NCBI RefSeq assembly: GCF_029016285.1
Contig: NZ_CP091975.1
Span: forward strand, 1,736,001 to 1,800,000
Reading direction: 5' to 3'
DNA: 64,000 nucleotides
Origin: Vibrio sp. DW001
GTDB taxonomy: Bacteria > Pseudomonadota > Gammaproteobacteria > Enterobacterales > Vibrionaceae
Shown: piece by piece, positions 10,619-19,499 of the stretch
Layout: every line of letters starts with the position of its first letter
How positions within the stretch are numbered: the stretch's first letter is position 1
The notes under the pieces: generated by a model
Told to the model about the DNA's origin: nothing
What the model saw: the letters and a program-made list of their open reading frames with translations, nothing else
Database searches by the model: none
Made by a program: the position numbers and the translations under genes

Positions 10619-11872
10619 TTATCCGAACATTTCGGAAGTAACTAAGATCACGCCCGTTTCAGATACCGTGTACTTTTTGGCATCCTCTGTTGGGTTTTCA
10701 CCGATTACGGTGTTGTCTGGGATGACACAATCTTCGCCGACGATTACTTTCGTTAGTCGACAATGTCTGCCGATATCAGAGTTTGGTAATAGGATACAGT
10801 CTTTCAATTGTGAGTAACTGTGAACACGAACGTTAGCTGAAACCATGCAATGTTCTAACTCGGCACCAGAAATAATAGTCCCGGCAGAAAGAACAGAATC
10901 GACAGCATGCCCACGACGATTCTCATCATTGAACACAAACTTAGCACCTGGACGTTGTGATTGGTTGGTCATGATAGGCCAGTTAGGCGAGTAAAGGTCC
11001 AACTCAGGATCTGGGGAAAGTAGATCCATAGTCGCAGCAAAATACTCATCAAGGTTACCTACATCGCGCCAGTATGCTGTGTCACCTGGATGACCATCTT
11101 CGGTAAAGATATAGCCGAATACCTTAGCACGGCCAAGTAGCCCTGGAATGATGTTGTGACCGAAGTCATGGTTGTATTCAGGGTCTTCTAACGCCTTGAC
11201 CAATTCGTCTTCAAGTAGGTCTGCATCAAAGATATAGATCCCCATTGAAACGAGTGATTGTGTTGGGTCACTAGGGTCGGCTGGTGGGTTGGCTGGCTTT
11301 TCAACGAAGGTATTAATTTGACCTGTCGCATCAAGTCCCATAACACCGAAAGAAGAGGCTTCTTCGATTGGTTTATGAATACATGCAACGGTGACCGCAG
11401 CATTATTTTCCACATGGAAATTAAGCATGCGAGAGTAGTCCATTTTATAAATATGGTCGCCACCAAGTATCAATACGCGTTTTGCGTTTTGGCGTTTAAT
11501 AAGATCCAAATTCTGGTAAACAGCATCGGCTGTACCACGGTACCAGTCGTTACCAGTTCTCTGTTGTGCAGGAATAATACGAACACCTTCACCCATTGCT
11601 GGTGAGAGGATCTGCCAGCCATCTTGAAGGTGGTCGATCAGATCTTGTGCCATGTACTGAGTGAGTACACCAACCTTTCTAACGCCAGAATTTATACAGT
11701 TTGAAAGAGTAAAATCGATAATTCGAAACTTGCCACCGAATGAAACGGCAGGCTTGGCATTATTGTTAGTCAATTGTTTTAGTCGTGTTCCCTTTCCTCC
11801 TGCTAAAATAAGCGCACTTGTTTCACGAACAAGTTTGTTGGTATCAGCATGTGAATAGTTGTTACTTGACAT
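10619..11872 (-). CDS. glgC: Glucose-1-phosphate adenylyltransferase
   Basis: ADP-glucose pyrophosphorylase; it makes ADP-glucose from ATP and glucose-1-phosphate, the committed step of glycogen synthesis. 417 residues. The N-terminal nucleotidyltransferase domain carries LILAGGKGTRL (22-31), the allosteric/ATP region NAKPAVSFGGKFRIIDFTLSN, the WYRGTADAVYQN segment, the HIYKMDY motif and FVEKP. A C-terminal left-handed beta-helix follows (hexapeptide-like, ADSVLSAGTIISGAELEH region). The ribosome site AAGGC lies upstream of the ATG. It stands alone, without glgA or glgB, inserted between pheT and ihfA on the opposite strand. Confidence 0.96.
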   Translation of the reverse strand: MSSNNYSHADTNKLVRETSALILAGGKGTRLKQLTNNNAKPAVSFGGKFRIIDFTLSNCINSGVRKVGVLTQYMAQDLIDHLQDGWQILSPAMGEGVRIIPAQQRTGNDWYRGTADAVYQNLDLIKRQNAKRVLILGGDHIYKMDYSRMLNFHVENNAAVTVACIHKPIEEASSFGVMGLDATGQINTFVEKPANPPADPSDPTQSLVSMGIYIFDADLLEDELVKALEDPEYNHDFGHNIIPGLLGRAKVFGYIFTEDGHPGDTAYWRDVGNLDEYFAATMDLLSPDPELDLYSPNWPIMTNQSQRPGAKFVFNDENRRGHAVDSVLSAGTIISGAELEHCMVSANVRVHSYSQLKDCILLPNSDIGRHCRLTKVIVGEDCVIPDNTVIGENPTEDAKKYTVSETGVILVTSEMFG

Positions 11873-12385
11873 ATAATTAAAGCCTTATAGGTAATGTGTA
11901 TAAAAATGATGATGTTGTGTAATTAATAGAGGGGGCCAACATCAACACTTACTAAACTACTATTATTCTCGATGGGTCATTGTTGCATAGGTCACCGATT
12001 TGCTAAGAGGGTAATCGAGTTTGCAATCTTTTGAGATCCGTCACTAAATTACACGAACATATTGTACAGACCCTTTGTTTCTTAAGTCGGACATGTATTG
12101 TTAACGTTATGAGTAATTTGGTTAAAATAGTAGTAGCTGACGCCAAAATTAACAATAAATGTATTAAAACACCTATGCAAGATCATGAATTGATTGAAAA
12201 AAATTAAAATTTTAAAGGTGCGAAACTAATTGGAGTATTATTCTGCAAAATAAAGAATAGAAGAGAATTAAACTGCTTACGTATCATTTGTTGAGGCTAT
12301 ATTCTTTTCGGAACCTATTGAAACCTCCCATTTACTACTGATATTTGAGTTATTAGTGAATAAATAAAAGAAAAAAATTGGCGAA

Positions 12386-12398
12386 AATCATAAGGTTG
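12386..12398 (+). promoter_or_regulatory. Candidate IHF-binding site upstream of ihfA
   Basis: AATCATAAGGTTG matches the IHF consensus WATCAANNNNTTR at all fixed positions but one. E. coli ihfA is negatively autoregulated. The consensus is short and degenerate, so chance matches are common. Confidence 0.3.
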
Positions 12399-12457
12399 GC
12401 TTACACTTCTGTTGATGTCGCCGATTATTATGTCGGTATAGCACAATCCAATTTGGC

Positions 12458-12473
12458 GCTACACAATTGTAGC
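12458..12473. repeat. Short inverted repeat before ihfA
   Basis: GCTACA and TGTAGC with spacer CAAT, ending about 19 bases before the Shine-Dalgarno. It is operator-like or a small 5'-UTR hairpin. Confidence 0.4.
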
Positions 12474-12504
12474 AATGTTTAATACAGCTTTGAGGGAAGT
12501 TTTT

Positions 12505-12801
12505 ATGGCGCTCACAAAGGCCGATTTGGCTGAGAACCTGTTTGAGAAACTTGGATACAGCAAGCGTGATGCCAAGGAAACAGTAGAAGTGTTTTTCGAA
12601 GAAATTCGTAAAGCTCTCGAAAATGGCGAACAGGTCAAGCTATCCGGATTTGGGAATTTCGACTTAAGAGAAAAAAGTGAACGACCTGGTCGAAATCCAA
12701 AAACAGGCGAAGACATACCAATTTCCGCTCGGCGGGTTGTTACCTTCCGTCCTGGGCAAAAATTGAAAGCTCGAGTTGAAAATATCAAAATCGAGAAATA
12801 A
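12505..12801 (+). CDS. ihfA: Integration host factor alpha subunit
   Basis: Sequence-specific DNA-bending nucleoid protein; it works as a heterodimer with IhfB in recombination, replication and sigma-54 transcription. 98 residues: [20 protein letters not shown] start, beta-arm region with [20 protein letters not shown] containing the conserved Pro that intercalates DNA, and the lysine-rich tail. I chose the ATG at 12505 because GAGGGAAG precedes it and it matches the family start. An upstream ATG at 12475 adds ten unconserved residues. It is separated from pheT by glgC and followed by its own terminator. Confidence 0.96.
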   Translation: MALTKADLAENLFEKLGYSKRDAKETVEVFFEEIRKALENGEQVKLSGFGNFDLREKSERPGRNPKTGEDIPISARRVVTFRPGQKLKARVENIKIEK

Positions 12802-12806
12802 CCAAT

Positions 12807-12836
12807 AAAAAAGACCACGCACCGCGTGGTCTTTTT
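12807..12836 (+). terminator. Rho-independent terminator after ihfA
   Basis: AAAGACCACGC, loop ACC, GCGTGGTCTTTTT. The flanking A-run makes it potentially bidirectional, also serving relV, which ends 129 bases away on the other strand. Confidence 0.93.
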
Positions 12837-12964
12837 ATTTTCCTTTGCAAAATCACCTTCTAAAAAGTATTGGTACTTCGTTCGGACTCTGTCCGAGGAG
12901 ATGAGTACATGAGTGAAAACGAATGAACTCTCTTAGGTTCGAGAATCCAAATTTAGCTTCTGTT

Positions 12965-13735
12965 TTATGCCGCCTTTATGTTCGTTGTGATATAGGGTTG
13001 CCAAGCATAATGATATAGGTCTAAAGATTGTCTTCTTAAGCCTTCAATTTTGGCGTTTTCAATCTCACTTATAGCACGGTTTGATGACAATGCACTGCGT
13101 TCAATATCCTGAATCTGTTTGTATAAATCGTGTTCAGGACCACTTTTTACTTTTGCAATTTCAGCAAGATGCAACTGCACTTCTGCTATGATCTTCGTCT
13201 CTGGTAGTTCAACAAGAATATTTAAGTCACGATATCCAGAGGGTGCTGGTTTCTTAAAGCGGTTTTTAACACTAATGATATTTGCTTGTTTTTCGAGTAA
13301 CTCGAAAGTGGATACTAGGCTTTCAATATCGTCAGACACGATGGTCGCTCTTGCCAAATCGGTAATTTGATTCACATTGTTCGCTAAATCTGTTTTTATC
13401 TTTGTTTCAGCTCGTTGTCTTGATTTCACCCCAACGGAGATCGCGTGAGAATTGGTCAATAAAGCTGTGCTTTTACATATGGTCTCTAATTCAAGCTGTG
13501 CTTTTAAAGCCTGATTATATAGAGCATCGAAATCAGAGTAGGGCTGACTAACATCATGTTTGATAGAAGATATACCATAAAGTCCGCTTAAACTGTGTTT
13601 AAACAATTTTGGGTTAATTTGGCTTTGTGTTTGTTCTTTTTCTTGCTGGCTTTGAGATACAGGTTCAACAGAGGCGAATGCAGATGCCCGGCTAAACACT
13701 AATAGGGTGAGGATGGTACGCAGCATAACGTTCAT
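12965..13735 (-). CDS. relV: Small (p)ppGpp synthetase RelV
   Basis: Alarmone synthetase of the RelA/SpoT nucleotidyltransferase family. 256 residues, close to the V. cholerae RelV (257). The synthetase core carries K104, D126, R129, L147 and E185, the positions I recall as essential in V. cholerae RelV after a shift of three, plus the RFKKPAPSGYRDLNI G-loop-like segment and the EVQLHL motif. There is no hydrolase domain. The N-terminus (MNVMLRTILTLLVFSRASA) looks like a signal peptide, a known oddity of RelV; a periplasmic enzyme would lack ATP and GTP. I chose the ATG at 13733-13735 because AAGGAGCG sits upstream. It lies near ihfA, as in V. cholerae. Confidence 0.9.
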   Translation of the reverse strand: MNVMLRTILTLLVFSRASAFASVEPVSQSQQEKEQTQSQINPKLFKHSLSGLYGISSIKHDVSQPYSDFDALYNQALKAQLELETICKSTALLTNSHAISVGVKSRQRAETKIKTDLANNVNQITDLARATIVSDDIESLVSTFELLEKQANIISVKNRFKKPAPSGYRDLNILVELPETKIIAEVQLHLAEIAKVKSGPEHDLYKQIQDIERSALSSNRAISEIENAKIEGLRRQSLDLYHYAWQPYITTNIKAA

Positions 13736-13920
13736 TAACGCTCCTTGAGTCGATAAACACTTAGTAAAACGGTGTACTAAAAGTCTAAGTCGTATCGTGT
13801 CCAAGGGATTTACTATTGAAGCCGATAATCTAATTGTTACTGGTAAAGAGATCAGCTACAGGTAGTATCTTAGGGCATTTTTTTTAAAACCAAGTAATCT
13901 TTGCATAAATTTACAATTGG

Positions 13921-13936
13921 TGTGAAAGGTGTCACC
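13921..13936. promoter_or_regulatory. Candidate CRP-binding site between relV and tpm
   Basis: TGTGA-AAGGTG-TCACC matches the CRP core TGTGA-N6-TCACA at nine of ten positions. It is centred about 91 bp upstream of the tpm start and 193 bp upstream of the relV start. Either or both genes could be targets. Confidence 0.55.
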
Positions 13937-14019
13937 TAATTAGCCGCCTTCTTTTTCTTGCAATTTGATAGTGATTTAGCGACATTACTGCGACTTATTC
14001 TTATTTATATTTAGACATC

Positions 14020-14673
14020 ATGAAAGATAGTGAATTTTGGCACAAGAAATGGGTATCAAATCAAATTGGTTTTCATTTGGAAGATGTAAACCCTTTACTC
14101 ATTCAATATTGGGATAGAACCAATCCTCGCGCTTCGGATAACGTGTTGGTTCCATTATGTGGTAAGAGTGAAGACCTTATCTGGCTTGCCGCTAAACATG
14201 ATGCAGTGCAAGGTATTGAAATTAGTGATATTGCAGTACGTTCATTTTTTGCTGAACATTTTTATACGCCAACCGTTGTAAGGCTCGACTCCGCACATGA
14301 GCTCTATCAATTTGACGAGCTATCAATTTATGTCGGCGATGTTTTTACGGCGTCGGTAAGTAATGTCGATATTATATATGATCGAGCTGCATTAGTTGCG
14401 CTTCCTGAAGACATGAGAGAAGAGTACGTAAACAGGCTAAAATCACTGCTCAATAACGGCGGGCGGCTATTATTAGTGACACTCGATTATGTTCAATCTG
14501 AGATGTCAGGGCCACCATTTAGTGTCGATGAGGCGGAAATAAGACGGCTGTTTAGCGAATACAAACTAACTATTCTCAATAGAGATGACGCAGATGATAG
14601 CCACCCTAAGATATCGAAAAAGGGCTTGAGTCGATTTGCAGAGTTGGTTTGGCTGATTGAAGATGATGGATAA
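14020..14673 (+). CDS. tpm: Thiopurine S-methyltransferase
   Basis: Cytosolic SAM-dependent methyltransferase of the TPMT family; in bacteria it is linked to tellurite/selenium methylation as well as thiopurines. 217 residues, typical length. Family hallmarks: the N-terminal FWHKKW motif, PLLIQYW, the [19 protein letters not shown]-binding loop, [23 protein letters not shown] and [10 protein letters not shown]. Translation starts at ATGAAAGATAG; no strong Shine-Dalgarno is visible. It is divergent from relV across a region with a candidate CRP site, and convergent with purT. Confidence 0.93.
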   Translation: MKDSEFWHKKWVSNQIGFHLEDVNPLLIQYWDRTNPRASDNVLVPLCGKSEDLIWLAAKHDAVQGIEISDIAVRSFFAEHFYTPTVVRLDSAHELYQFDELSIYVGDVFTASVSNVDIIYDRAALVALPEDMREEYVNRLKSLLNNGGRLLLVTLDYVQSEMSGPPFSVDEAEIRRLFSEYKLTILNRDDADDSHPKISKKGLSRFAELVWLIEDDG

Positions 14674-14683
14674 AGAAATAGGT

Positions 14684-14714
14684 TTCAATAAGGGGTGTTA
14701 AAGCCCTTATTGAA
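14684..14714. terminator. Hairpin between convergent tpm and purT
   Basis: A perfect 11-bp stem TTCAATAAGGG / CCCTTATTGAA with a 9-base loop. It lies between the two 3' ends. The T-runs are weak on both sides, so termination efficiency is uncertain. Confidence 0.55.
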
Positions 14715-14732
14715 TATCGTTATGCCCGCGCG

Positions 14733-15908
14733 TTAATAGATTACTTTCACTTTTGCCGCCGCCTCTTTAGCGTCATCAATGGCTTGTTCTAATGTCTCAC
14801 GTTGAGTTAAGGCGACACCAAGTCTACGTCGGCCATTAATATTCGGTTTACCAAATAGCCTTACCTGCGTCTTTGGTGTCGCTAACGCATCGCATAGCCC
14901 TTCATATCGAATGTTATCGGAAGTCCCTTCTCCCAGAATAACAGCAGAAGCGGATGGACCATGTTGAATGATCTTATTAATGGGCATTCCAATGAAAGCC
15001 CGAACATGTAGCGCAAATTCTGAGAGTTCTTGTGAAATCATGGTGACCATACCGGTATCATGCGGGCGAGGGGATACTTCATTAAAAATAACCTTATCCC
15101 CCTTTACAAACAGTTCGACACCAAATAGACCATATCCACCTAGTGCATCGACAACCTGCTCTGAGATGTATTCAGCCGCTTTTAACGCGACCTCTGACAT
15201 TGCTTGTGGTTGCCATGACTCTCTGTAATCGCCATCTTCCTGTCGATGGCCAACTGGCTGACAAAAATGTACTCCATCAACGGCTCTTATGGTAAGGAGC
15301 GTGATTTCATAATCGAAGTCAACGAAGCCTTCGACGATAACGCGCCCAGCGCCAGTTCTGCCACCGTCTTGCGCATATGCCCATGCCTGTAGAACATCGT
15401 CTTCACTTTTAATAACGCTTTGACCTTTACCAGAAGAGCTCATTACTGGCTTCACTACGCAGGGTAGGCCAACTTCCTCTACTGCGAGCTTAAAACCATC
15501 TAGTGAATCGGCGAATTTGTACGGCGAGGTTAGAATGGATAAATCTTCAGAGGCTAAGCGACGAATACCTTCACGGTTCATCGTTAGTTTGGTTGCATTT
15601 GCTGTAGGGACAACGTTAAGCCCCTTTGTTTCGAGTTCAACCAGAGTATCTGTTGCGATGGCTTCTATCTCTGGTACAACATAATCTGGTTTTTCTAACG
15701 CGATGACGGCGCTTAGCGCGTTACCATCGAGCATATCGAACACATGACTACGATGTGCTACTTGCATAGCCGGGGCGTCTTTATATCTGTCACAAGCGAT
15801 AACTTCTAAGCCAAGTCGGTGGCATTCTATCGCCACTTCTTTGCCTAATTCACCTGAACCTAATAATAAAACTCGAGTCGCACCAGCGCGAGTAGCAGTA
15901 CCCAGCAT
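14733..15908 (-). CDS. purT: Formate-dependent phosphoribosylglycinamide formyltransferase
   Basis: ATP-grasp enzyme that formylates GAR with formate and ATP in de novo purine synthesis, an alternative to the folate enzyme PurN. 391 residues from [21 protein letters not shown] (17-24) opens the first domain; [65 protein letters not shown] and [11 protein letters not shown] are all family motifs. I chose the ATG at 15906-15908 because AAGGAT lies seven bases upstream and E. coli PurT starts at the same place; ATGs at 15923 and 15929 are alternatives. Likely PurR-regulated (box at 15965). Confidence 0.95.
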   Translation of the reverse strand: MLGTATRAGATRVLLLGSGELGKEVAIECHRLGLEVIACDRYKDAPAMQVAHRSHVFDMLDGNALSAVIALEKPDYVVPEIEAIATDTLVELETKGLNVVPTANATKLTMNREGIRRLASEDLSILTSPYKFADSLDGFKLAVEEVGLPCVVKPVMSSSGKGQSVIKSEDDVLQAWAYAQDGGRTGAGRVIVEGFVDFDYEITLLTIRAVDGVHFCQPVGHRQEDGDYRESWQPQAMSEVALKAAEYISEQVVDALGGYGLFGVELFVKGDKVIFNEVSPRPHDTGMVTMISQELSEFALHVRAFIGMPINKIIQHGPSASAVILGEGTSDNIRYEGLCDALATPKTQVRLFGKPNINGRRRLGVALTQRETLEQAIDDAKEAAAKVKVIY

Positions 15909-15964
15909 TCGTATATCCTTCATTATCAATTAAATTGAGCGAATCATACTGGATCTTCAAAAAA

Positions 15965-15980
15965 CCGCAATCGTTTGCTT
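15965..15980. promoter_or_regulatory. PurR operator upstream of purT
   Basis: The 16-mer CCGCAATCGTTTGCTT matches the palindromic PurR consensus ANGCAANCGNTTNCNT at every fixed position except the first. It sits 57 bp upstream of the purT start. E. coli purT is a PurR target, so binding is a natural inference. Confidence 0.75.
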
Positions 15981-15993
15981 TGGAAAAATAAGT

Positions 15994-16025
15994 AAAAAAA
16001 TGCCCTAAATATGTTAGGGCATTAA
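15994..16025 (-). terminator. Rho-independent terminator after cdd
   Basis: Minus strand: AATGCCCTAA, 5-base loop, TTAGGGCATT, then seven T. Confidence 0.93.
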
Positions 16026-16031
16026 TAAGGT

Positions 16032-16919
16032 CTATAGTGAGATATAAGTGAACGTAATGTCGGGGTTTAGGGCATCTAAGGTTGACTGAGTCCCGTCAAG
16101 GTTACTTATTTTACCTGCTGACAACTCCGCCAGAGCCGCAGTATCAATTTGTTCGAATGACTTATCTGCCATAAGAATTTGAGCGAGCGCAACTTGGAGA
16201 GGAGGAAGACTAGGGTTGAACGCTGCATTCTCTGCATAGGAACCTAAATAAACAGAACCGTCAGCTAACTTTAGAGCAACGCCACTATGATTCTCTGAAT
16301 ATGGTGCATGACTGTAATTGAGTGCCTCAACAGCCTTTAACACTAAAGGATCGCTTTCATGGGTCTGATAAGATTTTATTTTACCGTCCATTAAACGAGC
16401 CTCTATATCTAGATCAGCAGGCCCAAATGAATCCGGTAGATACTGCTGAAGCGACATTTCGTCACGTTCAGGTAGTTGTACTTTTAGTTCGTTCGCTGTA
16501 GTTAACTCGTTCATGAACTGTCGGCAGTGACCACATGGACTATAGTTAACGGTAATATCTATGATTCCAGTTTCGCCTTTCATCCAAGCATGGCTTATAC
16601 CACACTGTTCAGCGTGTACGGTTTGACTCATCTGCGCACCGATAAATTCCATGTTTGCGCCGAAGTAGAGTCTTCCTGATAATCCACGAACGATAGAACC
16701 AACATAAAACTCTGAAATAGGAGCGTATGAGTAAGCGGCTGCAAATGGAAGTAAGCAAATTCGAAGCTCGTCGTCACTTAATCCAGAAAGTACCAAGAGT
16801 TCTTCAAATTGTTGCGCAGAAATGGTGGCATCGAATTTTTCTGAGTTAAATAGACTTCTTAAATAATCAGCTATTGACTTAGGTGTATCGTTTAGCGCTG
16901 CGTCTAATCGAGAGTTCAT
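16032..16919 (-). CDS. cdd: Cytidine deaminase
   Basis: Zinc enzyme converting cytidine and deoxycytidine to uridine and deoxyuridine in pyrimidine salvage. 295 residues, the long dimeric form of E. coli. The catalytic HAE is H102-A-E104, and the zinc cysteines are C129 and C132 in SPCGHC, at the same positions as in E. coli. The second, degenerate deaminase-like domain (about 190-295) is present. It is monocistronic, with a terminator after it. The upstream region carries a candidate CRP site between two CytR-like octamers, which would match the CRP/CytR control known for E. coli cdd. Confidence 0.96.
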   Translation of the reverse strand: MNSRLDAALNDTPKSIADYLRSLFNSEKFDATISAQQFEELLVLSGLSDDELRICLLPFAAAYSYAPISEFYVGSIVRGLSGRLYFGANMEFIGAQMSQTVHAEQCGISHAWMKGETGIIDITVNYSPCGHCRQFMNELTTANELKVQLPERDEMSLQQYLPDSFGPADLDIEARLMDGKIKSYQTHESDPLVLKAVEALNYSHAPYSENHSGVALKLADGSVYLGSYAENAAFNPSLPPLQVALAQILMADKSFEQIDTAALAELSAGKISNLDGTQSTLDALNPDITFTYISL

Positions 16920-17275
16920 AGTTAATCCTTAATTTGTTGATGTGGAATATTTTAACCAACATTAACCTTATTGCAGTGGCGCGGATCACGTTTTTAACTG
17001 CAATGTGTTCGGATGTTTCATAAATAGAGTGAGGTCACATAGTTTAAGCAGGCAATGGGTAATCAATTTGTTAGAAAATCCATTCAAATGGGACGAGAAG
17101 CGATGAGTGAGCAGTGAGGCTTTACCAAAGCAATGTTTGAAAGAAAAGCGGATGTTTATTCCAAAATTATTGGGATTATATTAGATGACCAGGTGAGGGT
17201 AGTTTGTTGTCTAAATGCTTTATTGAGTCGCCGTGCGAATATAAAGTCGGGTCTAAAATTAGCTTATATGAATTG
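16920..17275. other. Intergenic region upstream of cdd
   Basis: About 360 bp without a credible reading frame. The part next to cdd holds the candidate CRP/CytR site listed separately. The remainder is AT-rich, contains the small repeat CCAA-AATTA-TTGG and leads into a bidirectional terminator; nothing else recognisable. Confidence 0.5.
16971..17003. promoter_or_regulatory. Candidate CRP/CytR control site of cdd
   Basis: TTGCAGT (16971-16977) and ACTGCAA (16997-17003) form an inverted repeat resembling the CytR half-site GTTGCATT. Between them, GTGGCGCGGATCAC (16976-16989) resembles the CRP core GTGA-N6-TCAC with one mismatch. It lies about 55 bp upstream of the cdd start. Confidence 0.4.
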
Positions 17276-17305
17276 AAAAAGGATGGAGTTACCCATCCTT
17301 TTTTT
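17276..17305. terminator. Bidirectional terminator after the rhlE-like gene
   Basis: AAAGGATGG / CCATCCTTT with a 6-base loop, five A on the left and a T-run on the right. It terminates the helicase gene on the minus strand. The plus-strand T-run is stronger, although no plus-strand gene precedes it. Confidence 0.8.
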
Positions 17306-17318
17306 GCCTCTATTGACT

Positions 17319-18689
17319 CTATACTGGCTTCACTGGTCTTCTACGTTTTGAAGGGGCTTTATTTGCCGTATTTGAAGTAGAGTTGCTGCCACTACCGTCT
17401 GAACTTTTAGCTCCAAAATGACGCTTATTTTTACTCGCAGGTTTGTTACCACGAGCGTTGTCGCCTGAACGTTGTCCATCTGCGTGGTTTTGCTTCGGAG
17501 TTCGTGGTTTTTTAGGTTTAATGTGTTTTTTATTTAGATTCGATTCTGGAAGAGCATCGACGGGTATGAAGCCTTCAACATCAATACGTGGAATAATACT
17601 TTTAATTAATTTTTCAATACCAAAAAGGTCGATTGCTTCTTCTGCGGTTACCAGTGAAATGGCTTTACCAACCTCGCCAGCTCGACCTGTACGACCAATC
17701 CGATGGACATAATCTTCAGAAACATTCGGTAAATCAAAATTGACGACTTGAGGAAGCTGGGGAATATCAATACCACGGGCGGCGATGTCAGTGGCGACTA
17801 ACGCTCTAACTTGACCAGATTTAAATCCTGCTAACGCCTTGGTTCTGGCTCCCTGACTCTTATTGCCATGAATTGGTGCTGATTTAATCCCTTGCTTCTC
17901 TAGGTACATAGAAAGTCGGTTGGCACCGTGTTTAGTGCGACTAAAAATAAGCACCTGCTGCCAATCATTTTCTTTGATTAACTTTACTAGTAGCGCCGAC
18001 TTTTTAGATTTGTCCACGGGGTAGACAAACTGCTCGACGGATGGTGCTGCTGAGTTTTCAGGACTGACTGATACCTCTACTGGGTTATTCACTAAGCCTT
18101 TGGCTAACGCCCTTATTTCGGTAGAAAATGTGGCGGAAAAAAGAAGGTTTTGACGCTTTTTAGGCAGCAAATCTAGGATTTTTTTGATATCTCTGAAAAA
18201 ACCCATGTCCAACATTCGGTCTGCTTCATCGAGAACCAGCACTTCAATTTGAGTAAACTTGACTGCGTTTTGATTATATAAATCGAGTAAACGACCGGGT
18301 GTGGCAACGAGCACGTCGCTGCCTTTTCTAAGAGACTGCATTTGTGGATTTATTTTTACGCCACCAAATACGACCATTGAGCTAAGCGGGAGATGTTTAC
18401 TGTATTTGACGACACTTTCGTTAACCTGTGCCGCTAATTCTCGCGTTGGCGTAAGAATCAATGTTCTGACGTGGTTGCCTTTTACTCGTGGGCCTCCACT
18501 TAACCTTTCTAAAATAGGTAGGGTAAATCCTGCGGTTTTACCAGTACCTGTTTGAGCCGCAGCCATCACATCTTTTCCCGCTAATACTGCAGGAATCGCC
18601 TGCTCTTGAATTGGGGAAGGAGTGTCGTAACCTTGTTCTTCAATTGCTTTAAGAATAGGTGCAGATAAGCCTAAAGAGGTAAAACTCAT
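17319..18689 (-). CDS. rhlE: DEAD-box ATP-dependent RNA helicase, RhlE-like
   Basis: ATP-dependent RNA helicase acting in ribosome maturation or RNA decay. 456 residues: Q motif [10 protein letters not shown]...SPIQEQAIP, Walker A AQTGTGKT (45-52), PTRELA, TPGR, DEAD (154-157), [12 protein letters not shown] and [10 protein letters not shown], then a basic, low-complexity C-terminal tail rich in K, R, N and S that probably binds RNA. I chose the start at MSFTSLGLS (18689), the family start; upstream in-frame codons add 17 unrelated residues. Assignment to RhlE rather than another family member rests on the overall pattern. The 79-bp tandem array lies just upstream. Confidence 0.9.
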   Translation of the reverse strand: MSFTSLGLSAPILKAIEEQGYDTPSPIQEQAIPAVLAGKDVMAAAQTGTGKTAGFTLPILERLSGGPRVKGNHVRTLILTPTRELAAQVNESVVKYSKHLPLSSMVVFGGVKINPQMQSLRKGSDVLVATPGRLLDLYNQNAVKFTQIEVLVLDEADRMLDMGFFRDIKKILDLLPKKRQNLLFSATFSTEIRALAKGLVNNPVEVSVSPENSAAPSVEQFVYPVDKSKKSALLVKLIKENDWQQVLIFSRTKHGANRLSMYLEKQGIKSAPIHGNKSQGARTKALAGFKSGQVRALVATDIAARGIDIPQLPQVVNFDLPNVSEDYVHRIGRTGRAGEVGKAISLVTAEEAIDLFGIEKLIKSIIPRIDVEGFIPVDALPESNLNKKHIKPKKPRTPKQNHADGQRSGDNARGNKPASKNKRHFGAKSSDGSGSNSTSNTANKAPSKRRRPVKPV

Positions 18690-18783
18690 AATATGTCGGT
18701 TCTCAGTAATTAATCGGAAATCAGATAGCGGAGAAAGCATGAAAAAAGATGCACGCTAAAACAATGGCAAAATGAACCGCGCA

Positions 18784-19494
18784 TTCTCATCTATTTACTA
18801 TCTGAACACAAGCGGTGTTTGCTATGCATTAAGTCTAGCGAGTATAAATGAACCGTCACGAGCTCTCATCTATTTACTATCTGAACACAAGCGGTGTTTG
18901 CTATGCATTAAGTCTAGCGAGTATAAATGAACCGTCACGAGCTCTCATCTATTTACTATCTGAACACAAGCGGTGTTTGCTATGCATTAAGTCTAGCGAG
19001 TATAAATGAACCGTCACGAGCTCTCATCTATTTACTATCTGAACACAAGCGGTGTTTGCTATGCATTAAGTCTAGCGAGTATAAATGAACCGTCACGAGC
19101 TCTCATCTATTTACTATCTGAACACAAGCGGTGTTTGCTATGCATTAAGTCTAGCGAGTATAAATGAACCGTCACGAGCTCTCATCTATTTACTATCTGA
19201 ACACAAGCGGTGTTTGCTATGCATTAAGTCTAGCGAGTATAAATGAACCGTCACGAGCTCTCATCTATTTACTATCTGAACACAAGCGGTGTTTGCTATG
19301 CATTAAGTCTAGCGAGTATAAATGAACCGTCACGAGCTCTCATCTATTTACTATCTGAACACAAGCGGTGTTTGCTATGCATTAAGTCTAGCGAGTATAA
19401 ATGAACCGTCACGAGCTCTCATCTATTTACTATCTGAACACAAGCGGTGTTTGCTATGCATTAAGTCTAGCGAGTATAAATGAACCGTCACGCT
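18784..19494. repeat. Nine tandem copies of a 79-bp direct repeat
   Basis: Units begin at 18784, 18863, 18942, 19021, 19100, 19179, 19258, 19337 and 19416. By eye they are identical except for the first base of copy 1 and a 2-bp deletion at the end of copy 9. A partial tenth copy (19493-19506) runs through the lrgB stop codon. 79 is not a multiple of three and there are no variable spacers, so it is neither coding nor CRISPR. Each unit carries TTGCTA and TATAAA 18 bases apart on the plus strand, a fair sigma-70 promoter pattern. Ten bases of the unit (AAATGAACCG) also occur in the left flank. Confidence 0.97.
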
Positions 19495-19499
19495 CTCAT

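Larger units (their letters stand above)
11873..12504. other. Intergenic region between glgC and ihfA (632 bp)
   Basis: AT-rich divergent region with no convincing reading frame. It must hold the glgC promoter (minus) and the ihfA promoter (plus), and it carries the two candidate regulatory sites listed separately near ihfA. No clear consensus promoter stood out by eye. Confidence 0.6.

Noticed and set aside
17030..17042. Second CRP site upstream of cdd (AGTGAGGTCACA)
   Set aside because: The half-sites are only two bases apart instead of six.
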